Shown here piece by piece: positions 1 through 12,110 of a DNA stretch of 64,000 nucleotides. Made by a program: the position numbers and the translations under genes. Numbering within the stretch: the stretch's first letter is position 1; each line of letters starts with the position of its first letter. The notes beneath the pieces were generated by a model. It worked only from the letters and a program-made list of their open reading frames with translations, was not told where the DNA came from and did not search any database. Origin of the DNA: Hofstenia miamia (Eukaryota > Xenacoelomorpha > Acoela > Hofsteniidae); assembly GCA_900660155.1 (NCBI GenBank), contig CABFPE010000018.1:1761244-1825243 (forward strand). Direction: 5' to 3'.

Positions 1-490
1 CCTCTTGATCGGCTAACAAGTTTCTTATTTTGACCAGTATTAAATCTTAGTTGCATTTTACAAAAATAAACTAAAGTTCATTAACTAAATTTTTTACAAT
101 TAATTTCAATTGATAATCATTCGACGTTATTCAGCTTTTAGTTGCCTTTTTTGGATGATGCTACACTCAGATGGAATGTTAAGAACTCGAACTTGAATAA
201 GATCGCAAAACTTGATCAGAAAAACTCAGAAGAAAAATCATCAAAACTTGAACTTGAACTTATTTGAAATTCACTTGAAAATAGTGTAAAAATTAAATTT
301 CTTTAAATATCAATTTTCTTACCAATCACAAAAACTTTTTTTTAATTATTTTAAAATGAATGTTTTTTACCTTAAAAACTTGAAATTAGAAAAAAAGTTG
401 ATTGAACTCGGAATTTCATTTAAAAAATTACTTGAACTCGAACTCAAAACATATAAACTCAAACTCCACTAAATAACCCTGATTTACACA
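1..490. mobile_element. Probable hAT-like non-autonomous relic
   Basis: Positions about 190-480 are rich in repeated CTCGAACT / CTTGAACTTGAA units, a composition typical of non-autonomous hAT elements. The right boundary may be CCACTAAATAACCCTG at about 467-482, reverse complement CAGGGTTATTTAGTGG, which fits the CAGGG-type hAT end. No matching left terminus is visible, so it may be truncated. Confidence 0.35.
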
Positions 491-1720
491 TTGTAAATGA
501 TTTAACAATAGAATCATTTCCATAAAACAAAATGATTTTGGGGAAAAGGGATTGTGCTGTGATTCAAGTAATAGGAACGTTGTCCGGTAATGGCATACTT
601 ATTTTTTATTGGTTAGAGCAATTTCATTCATTGTATTCATCAGTTCGTCTTCGTAAACTCGCCAATCATTATTAGTTAACAATTTGAATGAATGGTTTAA
701 AAATAATAGATAATATTTTATAAAAGTTTCAAATGAAATTTCAATGTTAGGTATTGGGGTAATGACTCTACAGTAAATTATGCATACCAAACTTATTTGG
801 AAGTTTAACCGAACTCTTGTATTTACGAAAGTATTTACACACATTAATTTTAAAATTCTTAATAATATTTTAAAACAAAATGTTGACTTTAAGCTTCTAT
901 AGAGACAGTGATTCTCTAGTTTTCTGCATTCACTATTCATTTATTCCAACAACGTGATCGTAAAATTTAAAACATTTCCTATATCTAATTTGCATTATTG
1001 TAAACAGATATCATTGAATTAAATAAATCTCATATTCCTTTATCTGGGCTTCAACACTGAAAACAATAAAATTGCATTTACTTGAAATATGTAATATATG
1101 TTCTTCATAGATTAACTTGGGTGTTTTGCAAAAAATTAATCAACAAGATGAAATGCAATATAGTTGCATTGGTTGGAGAGTAGGATTAGGGTTAAGGTTA
1201 GAGTTTAATACCCATTTTATGACTTCACTAAAACTGGGTCCCCTAAAGTACAATAACGCCCAAATAATGAAAGTCTTGTTTGTATCTCGATTGTTTCATT
1301 TCGAATTTCAATAAATTGTAATACCTTTAGCATGATCGTTGATAATACGCTATATTGATTGTATAGTAATAAAGGAAGAAAACGATTTATAGTACCAAAC
1401 AATACGAGAACAGTTGTAGATAAGTTTTTTTAGACAATCTTTTCATAAAAGAAGAGAACTGGAAGTTTTTAAATTACTTGTTGCTTTTTTAAATTTGATA
1501 AACTCCAATCTCAGGAAAGATTCATTGTCTCAATGAACAAATTCTCATCAAAATCTTAGTCTAGTCGCAAACTCCTTGTTAGACATACTGCTGTATTTAA
1601 GACTTGTTTAAACAATTTTTTGAATGTATTTTAGCAATGTTAAAAAATTTGCAGCTAAAATGTGCTGTTTCTGCATAATTATTAGATATATAAAATTTAT
1701 AATTTTTAGTTTACTTTTAG
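491..1720. other. AT-rich upstream region, no gene seen
   Basis: No conserved coding stretch on either strand. A short TTAGGG-like stretch (GGATTAGGGTTAAGGTTAGA, about 1183-1202) is present but is not a telomere array. The 5' untranslated exon and promoter of the SR-type gene may lie here; I cannot place them. Confidence 0.4.
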
Positions 1721-1722
1721 CT

Positions 1723-4700
1723 ATGACAAACACTATTCGAAAAGTATACATTGGAAATTTAAATTCTGATGTGCGCGTTAGTGATTTGGAAGCTAAATTT
1801 AAAAAGTTTGGGCCCATTAAAGATTGTTGGATTCATCATACTGGCAATTATGGGTTTGTTGAATATACTCATGTTGACGACGCTGACGATGCAATTGATG
1901 CTATGAACGGATCGTACGTTTCTTACATTTGTATTTTATATGTTTAATTAAAAATCATAAGGAAAAAGTTCAAGGTTCTAAATCGGCTACAGCAAATTTC
2001 ACCGAAAAATACTATTACAATGAAAAGACATAACTATAAATGATTACATATTAAAATGACATGAAGTGTCGAAAATACTTAAATTCGTCTATATATGGGG
2101 GGGGGGGCGAGGCTGATGGCTTCGTTAGGCGTTAGCCCTAATCTTAATCAGAATCTAGCCCTACCACTAACCAAAACTTTTATTTTATTGACCTAGTAGG
2201 AAAGCAAGCCTTTAAAAACTTTAGTGTGAACATATAAATTCGAAAAATTTTCTGAAAATAGATTGCGTGAGCTCCAATGCGTTTTGAATTTTTTCGATGA
2301 GATTTGCTGACACCTAAAACTGATCAGTTATCACATGTACTAATTTGAATCATTGCATCCTCTCTATCTGATCCTTTGTTTCAGCTCTACCAATCAATCA
2401 TCTTATTTTCTACGTTTCCTCAAATCTGGAAAAAAGCTATTGTTATTCCAATCTTTATATTTGCCAAGATTCTTCCGAGATATTTTTGTTCTACCTATTG
2501 TCCAATTTTTATTCATCTATTTTGCTTTTAAACGGATAATTTTCAACACCATCTATCCCATCCTCCGTCCTTTGATTTCCGAATCTCAGTACGCTTTCAT
2601 GTCTCACAAATCCACTGTCTTTTTTCTGTATCCCTATTTACTGTCTATCTTTATTTCGAAAAGGCCTTTTACAAACTTCCTCATTCGCGCTTAGTTTCGA
2701 TGCTCTATTCTTGGTTGCGATTCACTAACAGGTCTTAATCTGTCCGAATAGATTCAGTTCTTTCTGATGAACTTGCGGTTACCTCTGATGTTGCTTAATG
2801 TTCACTTCTTGATACTTTTTGTTCATAATCAACTTTATACCGACAATCACTGCTTTCAACTCTATATGCATGTTGTATCCTGATGTCACACGTATATCTT
2901 CTATCGACCTCGAAAGTATTCGAAACAGCTGTCAATCTCTGCCCTTTTATGGTCCTCTTTCAATGGCCTTGTTTTCAACACCTCCAAATTTGAAGGTCTC
3001 TTATTTTCTTTTTAACTGACTTCATTGTTTCCTTCAAACCTTATGTTCGTGATTTTGGTATTTTGATTTCCAGTTCTTTTTTAAAATTATATATTTCTCG
3101 GCTTCTCTAATTTTGATGTAATTAATTTCCTAAAATACTCTCCCTCTATCAGTGGCTCACGGTCCTCCTCCAAAGTTTGTTTTCTTCCACCTCACATTCA
3201 CGAAGCTACCCGTACCAATAATTTTTTCTATCGTGTAATTCCACTAGCTAATTTCATAATTTCTAATCTTGAACTCGATTTGTGTTCGCATGCTAGAATT
3301 TTCAAGATACGCATTCTCCTGTTTTTTCTCTTCTCTATCTCTGAATTCGGCATTCTATCTAAATGCAACTTATTTCCTTTCTGCATTTGCGCCTCTTTTC
3401 ATTTTCGCATCTAAGTTTCACTGTTCTTCTCTTTCCCTTTATTTGTAAATGATATTTTACCTTTATATATGCAAATAATTTTGGTTAAATCCATTCTTAT
3501 GATATACATTTCGGATTTTTTGGATAAGATTTTTCGTCTTTGTATTCGGACCAAATCACACTCTGCTACATTTCAAGCATTGCTTTAAATTAAATATAAA
3601 AGACCTAAACTACTCTTTAAAAGAGTTACAGCTATGATGGATTCGTCAATATGTGGAAAGTCAGCAGAATTTTCTGCTATAAATGTGGTTATTTCACGTT
3701 TTCTAAATTTGGGTACATGGTTTTCAAAATTTTCGAAGCCTGCAGAATCTATTTGTCTCTCATTGAGACAACTTTTGCATACATTGATGTAGTTCTGTCT
3801 AATTGTTTCATGTGATGTCACTCATTTGTTTGGTTGGGTATTTTGCAAAACGCATTTCAACAAATGTTGAATGCAGATGATAACCGCCTTATTTATAGTG
3901 ATCAAAATTACACTTTTCCATATAAAATATTTTTCACATACATGCAAAATGAATATTCCGTCAATGCTATCCTGAGTTCTATGAAAATATTTCTCCTTAA
4001 AATTCATTGGAAGGGATATAAACAAATTAAACTGTTTCTTGCGCGTAATGCACTTCAAAGACAAATAAATATATTTGGTTCATTTACCCAAGCATAAGAA
4101 TTGTCAATAGTGTAATTATTTTAGCACGGGACGGATGACTCATTATATAAATAAAGAATTCAAATTGCCTGTCTCCGAACCTGAGAAATTGGCACAAGTT
4201 GTAAATTGCACATGTGAAAAATCTTAGATTCAAACTTTCTGTTCGTGTCAGTATCTAGTGAATTATTGATCGATTGGGTTAAGCTGCTAGTTTACAACGT
4301 TTTTTGTTTATGATCTGCCAATTTCCCCTGCATAATATCTGTACTAACATAAAACTTGGTAAGCTTAACACAAATATCGTAGAATTCTCCCACTTTTCGG
4401 GTGTCTTCTCAAATACCTTACAAGTGCTTCTAGCTTGATTCAATTCAATCTCTTGTCGCAGTAATTGTAGCTTAAGTGGTGTTTCATTTGTCATTCTATT
4501 TCAGCAGACTTCAAAATCATTTCATCCATTCAGGTAAACTACTCAGGTATCTAAGTAAAAATTTTGGATTTCTAAGCATTCAGTATTTATTGTTTTATAC
4601 GCTATAGGAATATCTTAATTTCCCTTTCTAGTTTAAAAATTGATAGAGATAAGTGATTTACCCACTTTCCCCTCTAATAAACATAACTGTCATGGCTTTA

Positions 4701-5494
4701 CATTTTTGTCTGTTCAAAATATTTGTTTTATGTAATTGTTTTGGTTTTTACTAGTTTTTTATTTAGATCACTCTGTGGAGTTACAATTAAAGCACAACCA
4801 GCTCGTGAGCCGCGCGCACATCGTCCGGTTTACTATGGTCGTGGCGGCCGAGATAACTATCGGGATTATGACGATTATAGAGATCGTGATCGGGATCGTG
4901 ATTACTATCATAGGGATAGGGATAGAGGTCGCAGAGATTATCGTGATGATAGAAGGTATATACGTTTTTGTTATATAATAATGTATTGTATATTTCATTA
5001 GAATTCTTTTATCATTTATATCTCGTGTATACATTTATTTTAGATGAAATGCCTCTCTTCAAGTTTGCTAGCACTTCAAATATTAATTATTTAGAACATT
5101 TAATCATCATGTGGTCAAAGTTCATAGTGTTTTGTTTTAGATTTAAATTCAAATCCTTCTATTCAAACCACTTGATATTTGTCTAAGTAGTGTCGAAACC
5201 ATTCCTTTCCAACATACCATCCCGTTTATCACATCTTTCCATTTTAATTCCATGTTTACACTCAATTAGTGGGTTCCAACATATCCATTAATTCTCATCG
5301 CCATGGTATATTTAATTCATACCCCAAATTTCACTCTTACAACTCACTCAACATGCCAATGGGGTCTTTCACTCAAATATTGTAATCAACGTTGTAAGAG
5401 GCTTTTCTATTTTTAAATTTGTTATTCATATATTAACTTAATGTTTAGAGATGACTATGACCGTCATAGAAGACATCGTTCACGAAGTTATTGA
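1723..5494 (+). CDS. SR-type RNA-binding protein (RRM plus Arg/Asp-rich tail), three coding exons
   Basis: Coding exons are 1723-1913, 4767-4955 and 5449-5494, giving 141 residues. Both introns are phase 2 and all sites are GT/AG (donors GTACGT and GTATAT, acceptors TTTAG). One RRM is visible: RNP2 as KVYIGNL (residues 7-13), RNP1 as NYGFVEY (42-48), then SLCGVTIKA after the first splice, like the LCG-x-x-V strand of SRSF3/SRSF7-type proteins. Residues about 77-95 are Arg/Gly-rich; about 92-126 is a run of RD, RDY and RDR units; the protein ends RHRSRSY. The ATG lies two bases after an acceptor (TTTTAG at 1715-1720), so a 5' untranslated exon probably lies upstream. Known for the family: nuclear pre-mRNA splicing and export factors that bind RNA through the RRM. 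The protein is short, and the tail is Asp-rich rather than Ser-rich. An ATTAAA at about 5649 could be the poly(A) signal. The exact SR subfamily is not settled. Confidence 0.85.
2340..3440 (+). mobile_element. Non-LTR retrotransposon (LINE) relic: reverse transcriptase to C-terminal end
   Basis: Conceptual translation across frame changes shows the RT blocks in order. FPQIWKKAIVIPIF at about 2416-2457 is the fingers region. SESQYAFM..KST at about 2580-2615 matches the E-x-Q-F/Y-G/A-F...ST block. FEKAFYKLPHSRLVS at about 2652-2700 is the K-A-F-D-K-V-x-H motif with D changed to Y. QSVRIDSVLSDELAVTS at about 2735-2785 precedes the degraded Q-G-S-L-L-G-P box. LYPDVTRISS at about 2872-2905 is a damaged YADDT catalytic box. 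TNNFFYRVIPLAN at about 3212-3250 matches the R-T-x-x-x-F-x-R...W-N-x-L-P tail of CR1/jockey/I-type elements. Stops and frameshifts throughout make it long dead. The 5' part with the endonuclease is absent, as expected for 5' truncation. Clade not assigned beyond CR1/jockey-like. Confidence 0.75.
3585..4494 (-). pseudogene. Possible coding relics of unknown family (two short pieces)
   Basis: Read on the minus strand, 4494-4380 gives a hydrophilic piece with TPLKLQLLRQEIELNQARST, and 3821-3600 gives a piece with VCKSCLNERQIDSAGFENF. Both look more protein-like than surrounding AT-rich noise. I recognise no domain; the CxxC could be half of a zinc site. They may be remnants of one inserted element or chance. 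Low confidence. Confidence 0.2.
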
Positions 5495-7680
5495 TCCAAG
5501 CTCTATCTTGGGGTGTTACATACTTTTCGTTGACTTATGAATTATTTGTTGTTTTTATTGTTAGATGAATAATCATTTTGAACGTGTTTATGTATTTAAA
5601 TGGTGATAAAATCATTTTTACTATTGAGTTTCTACAAATATTTTTTAAATTAAAATATTCAATTGTATGCACATAGTTACTTGATTATAATGATTGCAAT
5701 AATACACACCCCTAGCACGCCTTCGCTTGCTAATGAGATTGGTGGTTTTAAGTCCTTTAGCACAAATGATATAATATGAATTCCTACTTAAATGTCATCA
5801 TGTGCTGAATGTTCGTTTGCAATTTAATTCCGGTTACCATTTTCCATAATATGAAAACCGTCTACAGATTTTAAAGTACCAATGTTTCTATGGCTGTGTT
5901 CTAATGTCTATGCTTTCATTTGAATTTTTGTAGATAAATGAAGATTTGTAAATATTTATGGTATTTTGGTTAAAGAATTTGGATTCGACTTTTTATATAA
6001 GCAAGATGCCATGTAAAACATTTCATGTAAACCAAATGAAATTTTACGCGATTTACTTTTCCAACATAAATATTTTATAAACTTACTTTCAAATTGAACA
6101 TTGTATTTGCATCACTCTTCACTTTTCATTTCTATTTGTTGTTATTTGTGTTTCCCATTCTTACGAATATAACGTATTGTAAAGGTATTTGCTTGTTAGA
6201 TATGTTAAAATATTTAAATTGTCAAAATTGAAAATATGCCTTTTATAATTACAATAATCGCACAGCGTAATTACAAATTTAGTGTAGAATCACTTGGTTT
6301 GAATCTAGAGAGAACTATGCCATAGGATTTAATGTCAAAGCAGAAGGTCGCTTAGGTGAAAATTTACTAGAGCAGCAGTTATTCCAACTAAGTAACGAGA
6401 GAACACAATTTAACTGAACTTATTTCCCCTATTTACAGATGCTTTGGTGTGTCTTATATACAATGCGTATATACAATATGTACAAACATGAAAACAACTA
6501 ATCACTAGTAAACACGAAAAGCGCGGGAGCTGGCCGATAAATAACTACCGACTGATGTTACATTAGGAAGTTACAGTTTATGTATTCTATTTGAAAGCTT
6601 TCATTGATGTAATTTTTGAAATTCAATGATCAATACCAAATGAGAATTGGAATGTCGTGTTCCAACGAAGTTTCGCAAAAATATATGGTCATAATTTGTT
6701 TGAAGTCACACACCAAAGAACTGTCAAAATCACTTTGTCTATGCTAATTAAAGCTCCAGCAGTGAATACTGTAAAAACAAATATAAAAATCCGCATATTG
6801 AAATTGAAAAAACTTGATTGACATCTTGGAGAAGTCATGTTTAAAAATTCAAAGGAATATTCCAGAAGAGGGATACAATGTTAGAGATATTCCAAACTGT
6901 AAAAACCACAGAAGAAAAGCAATCATTTAAAATCATGAACACCCTTCAGTTCGAACTTTTATATGGTTTTTGTCAGTGAGACTTAAATAAATTTGCAGAG
7001 TAAATGGGGTAAATGGAAGGTATACACTTTGTATCACTTAAGCAGGGAAAACCTATGTTCCCAATGTGTTTAAACAATATAGCAGCAATGATATAAATAT
7101 TGTTATTATACGAGTAGTTCATGTGTTCGGTAATTCAAATAGAACTACTATTAGTAAAGTGCATATTCGAATTGACTTCCAACAAATTTGAAACAAATCC
7201 ACAGTATGCAAAAAACTGATTTCTATGCCATTGCTTTTTACATTTCTGTGTAACTTACAAATATGATGACTTTGTTTTTGATTCTGTTAATTCAATATTG
7301 ATTGATTTCATGTTTATTGGAAAATGGTGATTTTCCTTAAACTTTGCTGAGATTAAAATATAGATACTTTTGGATAGCATGCAGATATGTAGTTTTTATT
7401 TCCGTTAGGGACACAAATTTTCCGCCGTTGGGGACTCACCGACCATTCTATTCTGTAATGAATATGTAAGGCATTAGGTTATGCCTTATAAATTGGTAAT
7501 TTCAATTAATGGTGGGAAATCGTGTTAAATAAAAGAAATTTCTGTTAACAATTGGCACTGTTAAGATATTTTATTGATCAGTTAAGATCATTTCTGCATC
7601 AGGGTTATTTGAGATACTATTATAATACAAATTCAGTTTTTCAGTAGTGAAACGGATCTTGGAATCATTCAATTGGCTTT
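5495..7680. other. Intergenic, downstream of the SR-type gene
   Basis: The 3' untranslated region of the SR-type gene presumably starts here. Beyond about 5.7 kb I see only AT-rich sequence without coding signal. CAGGGTTATTTGAGATAC at about 7600 could be an hAT-like end fragment. Confidence 0.4.
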
Positions 7681-7689
7681 TACCTATTA

Positions 7690-8620
7690 GTGCATTGGGA
7701 TGGCGCCACTATTTAAGGGGTACTTTCTTGCATCGCGAGTTGGCATTTTCAAGAATAACAGATCGTAACTGCTTTCATTAGCTGCCGAAATGTTGCCAGT
7801 TTTAGACAGTTTATATTTCTTTCTTTGCATCAGCTTTGTTGGAGGAGTGGGTCCTTGTTGGAAATAGAAACTGCTCACTGTTATAAATACCAATCAAGAC
7901 GTCATTGATGTAATTAAAACAAACAACATTTTCATTGTTGTAAAGGGCAGAGAAGTCAAAATATTTTGCTGAAACCCCATAAGTCGCATATATTTAAATC
8001 TTTGATCACGAAATTTCGCTTTTCGCAAAATTCGATTGTGGTGCTTTTATTCACAATCAATTCCTAGATGGTTACTTATTATAGTGGGTTGGAACAAGGA
8101 AATTTTTTGAAAAAAAACGTTGGGTCGTTACACAGTCTTTTATCCAGGGCTTTGGTTTTCTGAGTTGGTAACTTTTTCTCCATTATTAATCTTGCTTCAC
8201 TACAGATAATTGACGCATCAAAATCGTTGAAATAGCCACAGACAATGATCCGCTTATTTGAATGTGATATATTTATTTTTTCAATTCCAGAAATTATATG
8301 GTTAGCTAGTTGTTCTCCTCGACTGAATCGGGGGGGGGCATATACATTCAAAAGAATAAGATTCAAGCAGAAAATATGATGAATCCAGAAGATCTCATAT
8401 AATTGCTAATCTCGCATATTAATCTTCTTCCCATTTCAAATCGTCAGATACAAAAATACAGACACCTCAGCCAGATTGTTTTTCAGAATTATTTTGACTA
8501 CCATCACGGCGAATAAGTTTATGACCAGATATGCTTAACTAACCGGCGTCTACATCTTTGTTTAGCCAAGTTTTAATCAAGCAACAAATCTTGATAGTAT
8601 TGATATGGAGGTGAAAGATT
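7690..8620 (-). mobile_element. LINE relic: APE-type endonuclease domain
   Basis: On the minus strand the AP-endonuclease signature blocks appear in the right order: KTWLNKDVDAG (about 8575-8540), HKLIRRDGSQN followed by a degraded GGGVCIFVSDDLKWEE (about 8520-8415), LLNVYAPPRFSRGEQ (about 8360-8315), and IIVCGYFNDFDAS (about 8255-8215), which is the G-D-F-N box with D changed to Y. Downstream, to about 7690, a hydrophilic stretch could be the linker towards the RT. No RT follows. An endonuclease-only piece is unusual, since LINE insertions normally lose the 5' side; here the 3' side is missing, so a later deletion or break is likely. Several stops and shifts make it inactive. Confidence 0.7.
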
Positions 8621-8649
8621 TCATTTGGTTTCTTAATCTTGAATTCAGG

Positions 8650-10030
8650 ATGGGAAACTTACAGCTTTCTAGTCATATAGCGATCTCTGTACCATTCTGA
8701 AACAGTTTCATGTTGTGAATTTTCAATGATTCTCTCGGAACGTTCTCATTAGTGATTAATTCATATCTCTTCCTCCTTCGGCTGTTAAATCCTGTGAAAC
8801 AAAAACTTTCTCGATCTCTATGTGTATATGTACTGCATCCATGTGTAAATGTACTGTTGTTTTTTCATTATAATGTAATGCTTTAAGAATTTGACCGTTC
8901 AAATAAAAATCGAACAGAAAAAATCTGTAGGACAGAAATTGATACTTTTCAATGCTATAAGCTATTAATATCAAACTTCGTTGAATCTATTTTTAGCATA
9001 TGTATAATTCACACCACACTTTCTATGACAATTTAGATATGCTTAAGTTAAAAAAAGTTAAAAAAACTTTTCTTCATAATGCAATTAAAAAATAGTACAC
9101 CTGTATGACTGAAAAGTGCAACATGAATAGGAGACTTTGATTCGTTATCAATAATGTAAATATGCAACTCGCCAGTCAAAAAAATGTTTCTTGTGTATTG
9201 TGAGAATTGCTGCTCGTTTGCTTTGGTTTTTAAAGTATATTTTAGCAAAATTGCATCAAAAAGAATTTCTGAAATTATTAATTTTCATCATATGAATGTC
9301 AAAACCGTTCATACTACGTAGAAGAAAAATCTTTATTCAGAGTGTACGTTAGCAATATATTATATATTGATAGCAATTCTGAAATCTTCAGGAATTTACA
9401 ACAAAAACATTACAAAATATATTGCGCTCTTGGACTATGGTGTTTTAATTTCCTACTAAAGTTTCATTTTTGAGCACATCGTTCGAATGTAATTCGGAAG
9501 CCAAATCTTTTGTATCTAGGCCTTAACATAGAATAAATACCTTCTAAAAAATCATGTCACTAGAAACTCTCGTACTCCAACTTTAAATTGACAGTTCATA
9601 TTTTCTTATACGACGTATGGTTTGCTAGCCATTTGAAAGAAAATGATTTTTTTTCAGATATTTCTAACTACTAATTTTAATTATAGTGTGTCCCTAACAC
9701 AAATTTATTTTGCTTTTGAGACCTAAATTTAGTACTAAGTGGAGTAGAGTTTATTTTTTATATCAAATTGGTTGCACTTTATTGCAATATAATGGTTGAG
9801 AAATAGTATATGTAGGCTATTACTATAAATTATTCAATAATATACTAGAAAACGCTAAGATTACGTCTTTCCCTAATATAGAATTAATCAAATATAGACT
9901 TACTTACCATAAAAGATGTTTCTTTTAGAGGTCACGTCATAATTGCCAAATTTTGAATTGAGTCTAATGTTTCAATATTGATTTGAAAAAATTCACTTGA
10001 AAACTTAAACTTTGCAAAAGATGAAAACAT
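8650..10030. other. AT-rich, nothing recognised
   Basis: No coding signal, repeat end or splice-flanked open stretch found on either strand. Confidence 0.4.
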
Positions 10031-10032
10031 TC

Positions 10033-10192
10033 AAATTCATAGTGTAGTGCCTATGGGTGTCTTTGAGGCACAAGGCACTATTAGTGGCGGAAAGAAAAGT
10101 AATTTGCCTGGGCTGGGTTTGTGCCGAATAATTAGCATTTTGAAATTGTCCAGGCTTTAACATAAGAAATCCGCCCAATTTCAACTCTGATA
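10033..10192 (+). repeat. Diverged repeat A, copy 1
   Basis: Begins AAATTCATAGTGTAGTGC and ends near CCCAATTTCAACTCTG. It shares the start, the CACTAT-AGTGGCG block, the GGCTGGGT...GCC core and the end with copy 2 about 720 bp downstream. GC content is above background. The end (reverse complement CAGAGTTG) fits a short non-autonomous hAT element. Confidence 0.6.
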
Positions 10193-10756
10193 CTTGCAAA
10201 AGGGCAGTTGAATATAATATAGTCTAATGTAATTTACATGATTTGATAAAGCTACTGGAAACGTTAATGTGTAGGGTAGTGGTTGTACATGTGATAAAAT
10301 AAATATTTCATTTCATCAATATTGTTGGGAAAATTGGTTTTTATGAATAATGTTCAAATTTAATTTTACGTAAAGTATATTAAGATAAGATACGAGATTC
10401 TTTATCCAGATAAATGTCTATAAAGTTCAATTTTAATGGATATTTTATTCAATTTTTAAAGGGGTCGGCACTTTTAAAAGTGAAAACTAGGTTTGTGCTG
10501 TACCTTAAAATGTAAAATAGAAAATATATGCAATTTAAAAAAACTTTGTCTTCATTAGGAACATTTTTGAAAATGCACACTCAATACTATTACGTAGCCA
10601 ATTGCAATCATTTTCAAGAGGGGCTCACATCTGCTCCAGAAAAGTTTGAACTCCCTAGTCCTCAGGCCAGGCCTCAGACCATGTATGACACATTTATTAT
10701 ATTAAGGTTAACAATGCAATGCATGTTGATTAATACATTATGCATATCGTCCAATT

Positions 10757-10927
10757 AAATTCATAGTGTAGTGCTTATGGACTTCTATGAGACAAAAGAC
10801 ACTATCAGTGGCGCAAAAGAAAAATAATTTAGGCTGGGTCGGCCTTGGGCCAAATAGTTGGTAAATTCTAAAATTGATTGGGCCAGACAAGGCTTGGGTC
10901 TAAAAAATCGGCCCAATTCCAACTCTG
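10757..10927 (+). repeat. Diverged repeat A, copy 2
   Basis: Same layout and orientation as copy 1: AAATTCATAGTGTAGTGC start, CACTATCAGTGGCG block, GGCTGGGTCGGCCTTGGGCC core, end CCCAATTCCAACTCTG. Divergence from copy 1 is substantial, so the two are old family members or an old tandem duplication. Confidence 0.6.
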
Positions 10928-11699
10928 TTGGGAGATATAAGCCCTTAAAAAATATTTGAAGAAATTATTAGAGTTTGTAAAATATTTCTCGGAGAATTTT
11001 GGTTAATATTTTGTGTAGAAAAGATTAACCTATTAAATAGATGTTAGTTGCATGTGCCCATTTTAGATAGTTTTGGTGCTATTTTGTTTGCTTAAGTATT
11101 TGTTCACTTAAAATTCCAAGTCCAATCAGAACTTTGCATGTTTTCTAAATTTCGATGTGTTCGCGGTCAGAGCTTAAATCATGGGGTAGGAGGTGGATTA
11201 TTGACATTTTCTATAGACCCATCACATAGTACTATGAATTGATTCTAGTTTATGCCAATAGTTGCCTAATTTTATCACTAATAATTAAAACGATTTGCTA
11301 CATATTTTTTCATAAACAGTTCTCAGTCACATATTAAATATTTATTCAAGGTATCACCTTGATCTATTTTATTATAAGTTGACAACACTTTTCTGGAAAC
11401 GAGTGAATATCCTTGTTAGGTTTAAATTCATAATTTTATCTAGTGCAACGCATTGCTTTCACGATTGTAAATATTAATGTGAAAATGGCTGTCAGAAGAA
11501 GTAAGTTTTGATAGTTCTATCCTATGTTAATGTTGTGTATTATTCCTTCATAAAGATTTCCCTAGTCGTATATTTGACTAACATTTTATCGAAAATTAAA
11601 ATTAGCAAATTCCTTCTTTTACTTATATCTTTAAATATTTCATATTTTAATGCATTTCGGTGCTTACTAGTTGCGTAAGTAATAAGGCATTGCTTCGGG

Positions 11700-12110
11700 T
11701 ACAGAATCCTTGCACTTGCAGTCCATAGATGGACGCGGTGTAATTTTTTACAACCACATTGCACCGCACCCGCAGTGAGTGGGCCCGCACTGTGCCCACA
11801 TGTCTGCTAGAAAAATTCACCCGCACCTGCAATACACTCGCTATTGGTTCAACAAGGCGGCGTCATTTCAAGTAATTAAGGCGAAAATGTCAATAAAAAA
11901 ATTGAGTTTTTATTAATTTTGCTTAATTGAGTGAATAATGTTAAATATATCATATTGTATAGATTTCGTAGTATAATTAATGTTGTATTCATTTATTATT
12001 ACACCTGTAAGAAAATAAATATGTCCACCCGCACTGCATCGCAACCCACGGGCATTTAAAATTCATTACCCACACTGCACCTCACCCGCATCAATTTTTG
12101 ATTTTTTGTA
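11700..12110. mobile_element. hAT-like non-autonomous relic (CCGCAC-rich)
   Basis: Two GC-rich ends flank an AT-rich middle. The left (about 11724-11845) has ATAGATGGACGCGGTG and CACCGCACCCGCAGTGAG; the right (about 12025-12100) has CACCCGCACTGCATCGCAAC and CACTGCACCTCACCCGCATC. Such (C)ACCCGCAC ends are common in hAT MITEs. Exact termini and target duplication were not found. Confidence 0.4.

Larger units (their letters stand above)
1914..4766 (+). other. Intron 1 of the SR-type gene
   Basis: This 2.85-kb intron runs from GTACGT to a T-rich ATTTAG. It interrupts the RRM just before the LCG strand. It holds a G run at about 2098-2107, the LINE reverse-transcriptase relic at 2340-3440 in the same orientation as the gene, and two short minus-strand stretches (4494-4380 and 3821-3585) with coding-like composition but no recognised family. 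Confidence 0.8.

Noticed and set aside
1183-1210. TTAGGG-like sequence resembling telomere repeats
   Set aside because: Only a few degenerate units; no array.
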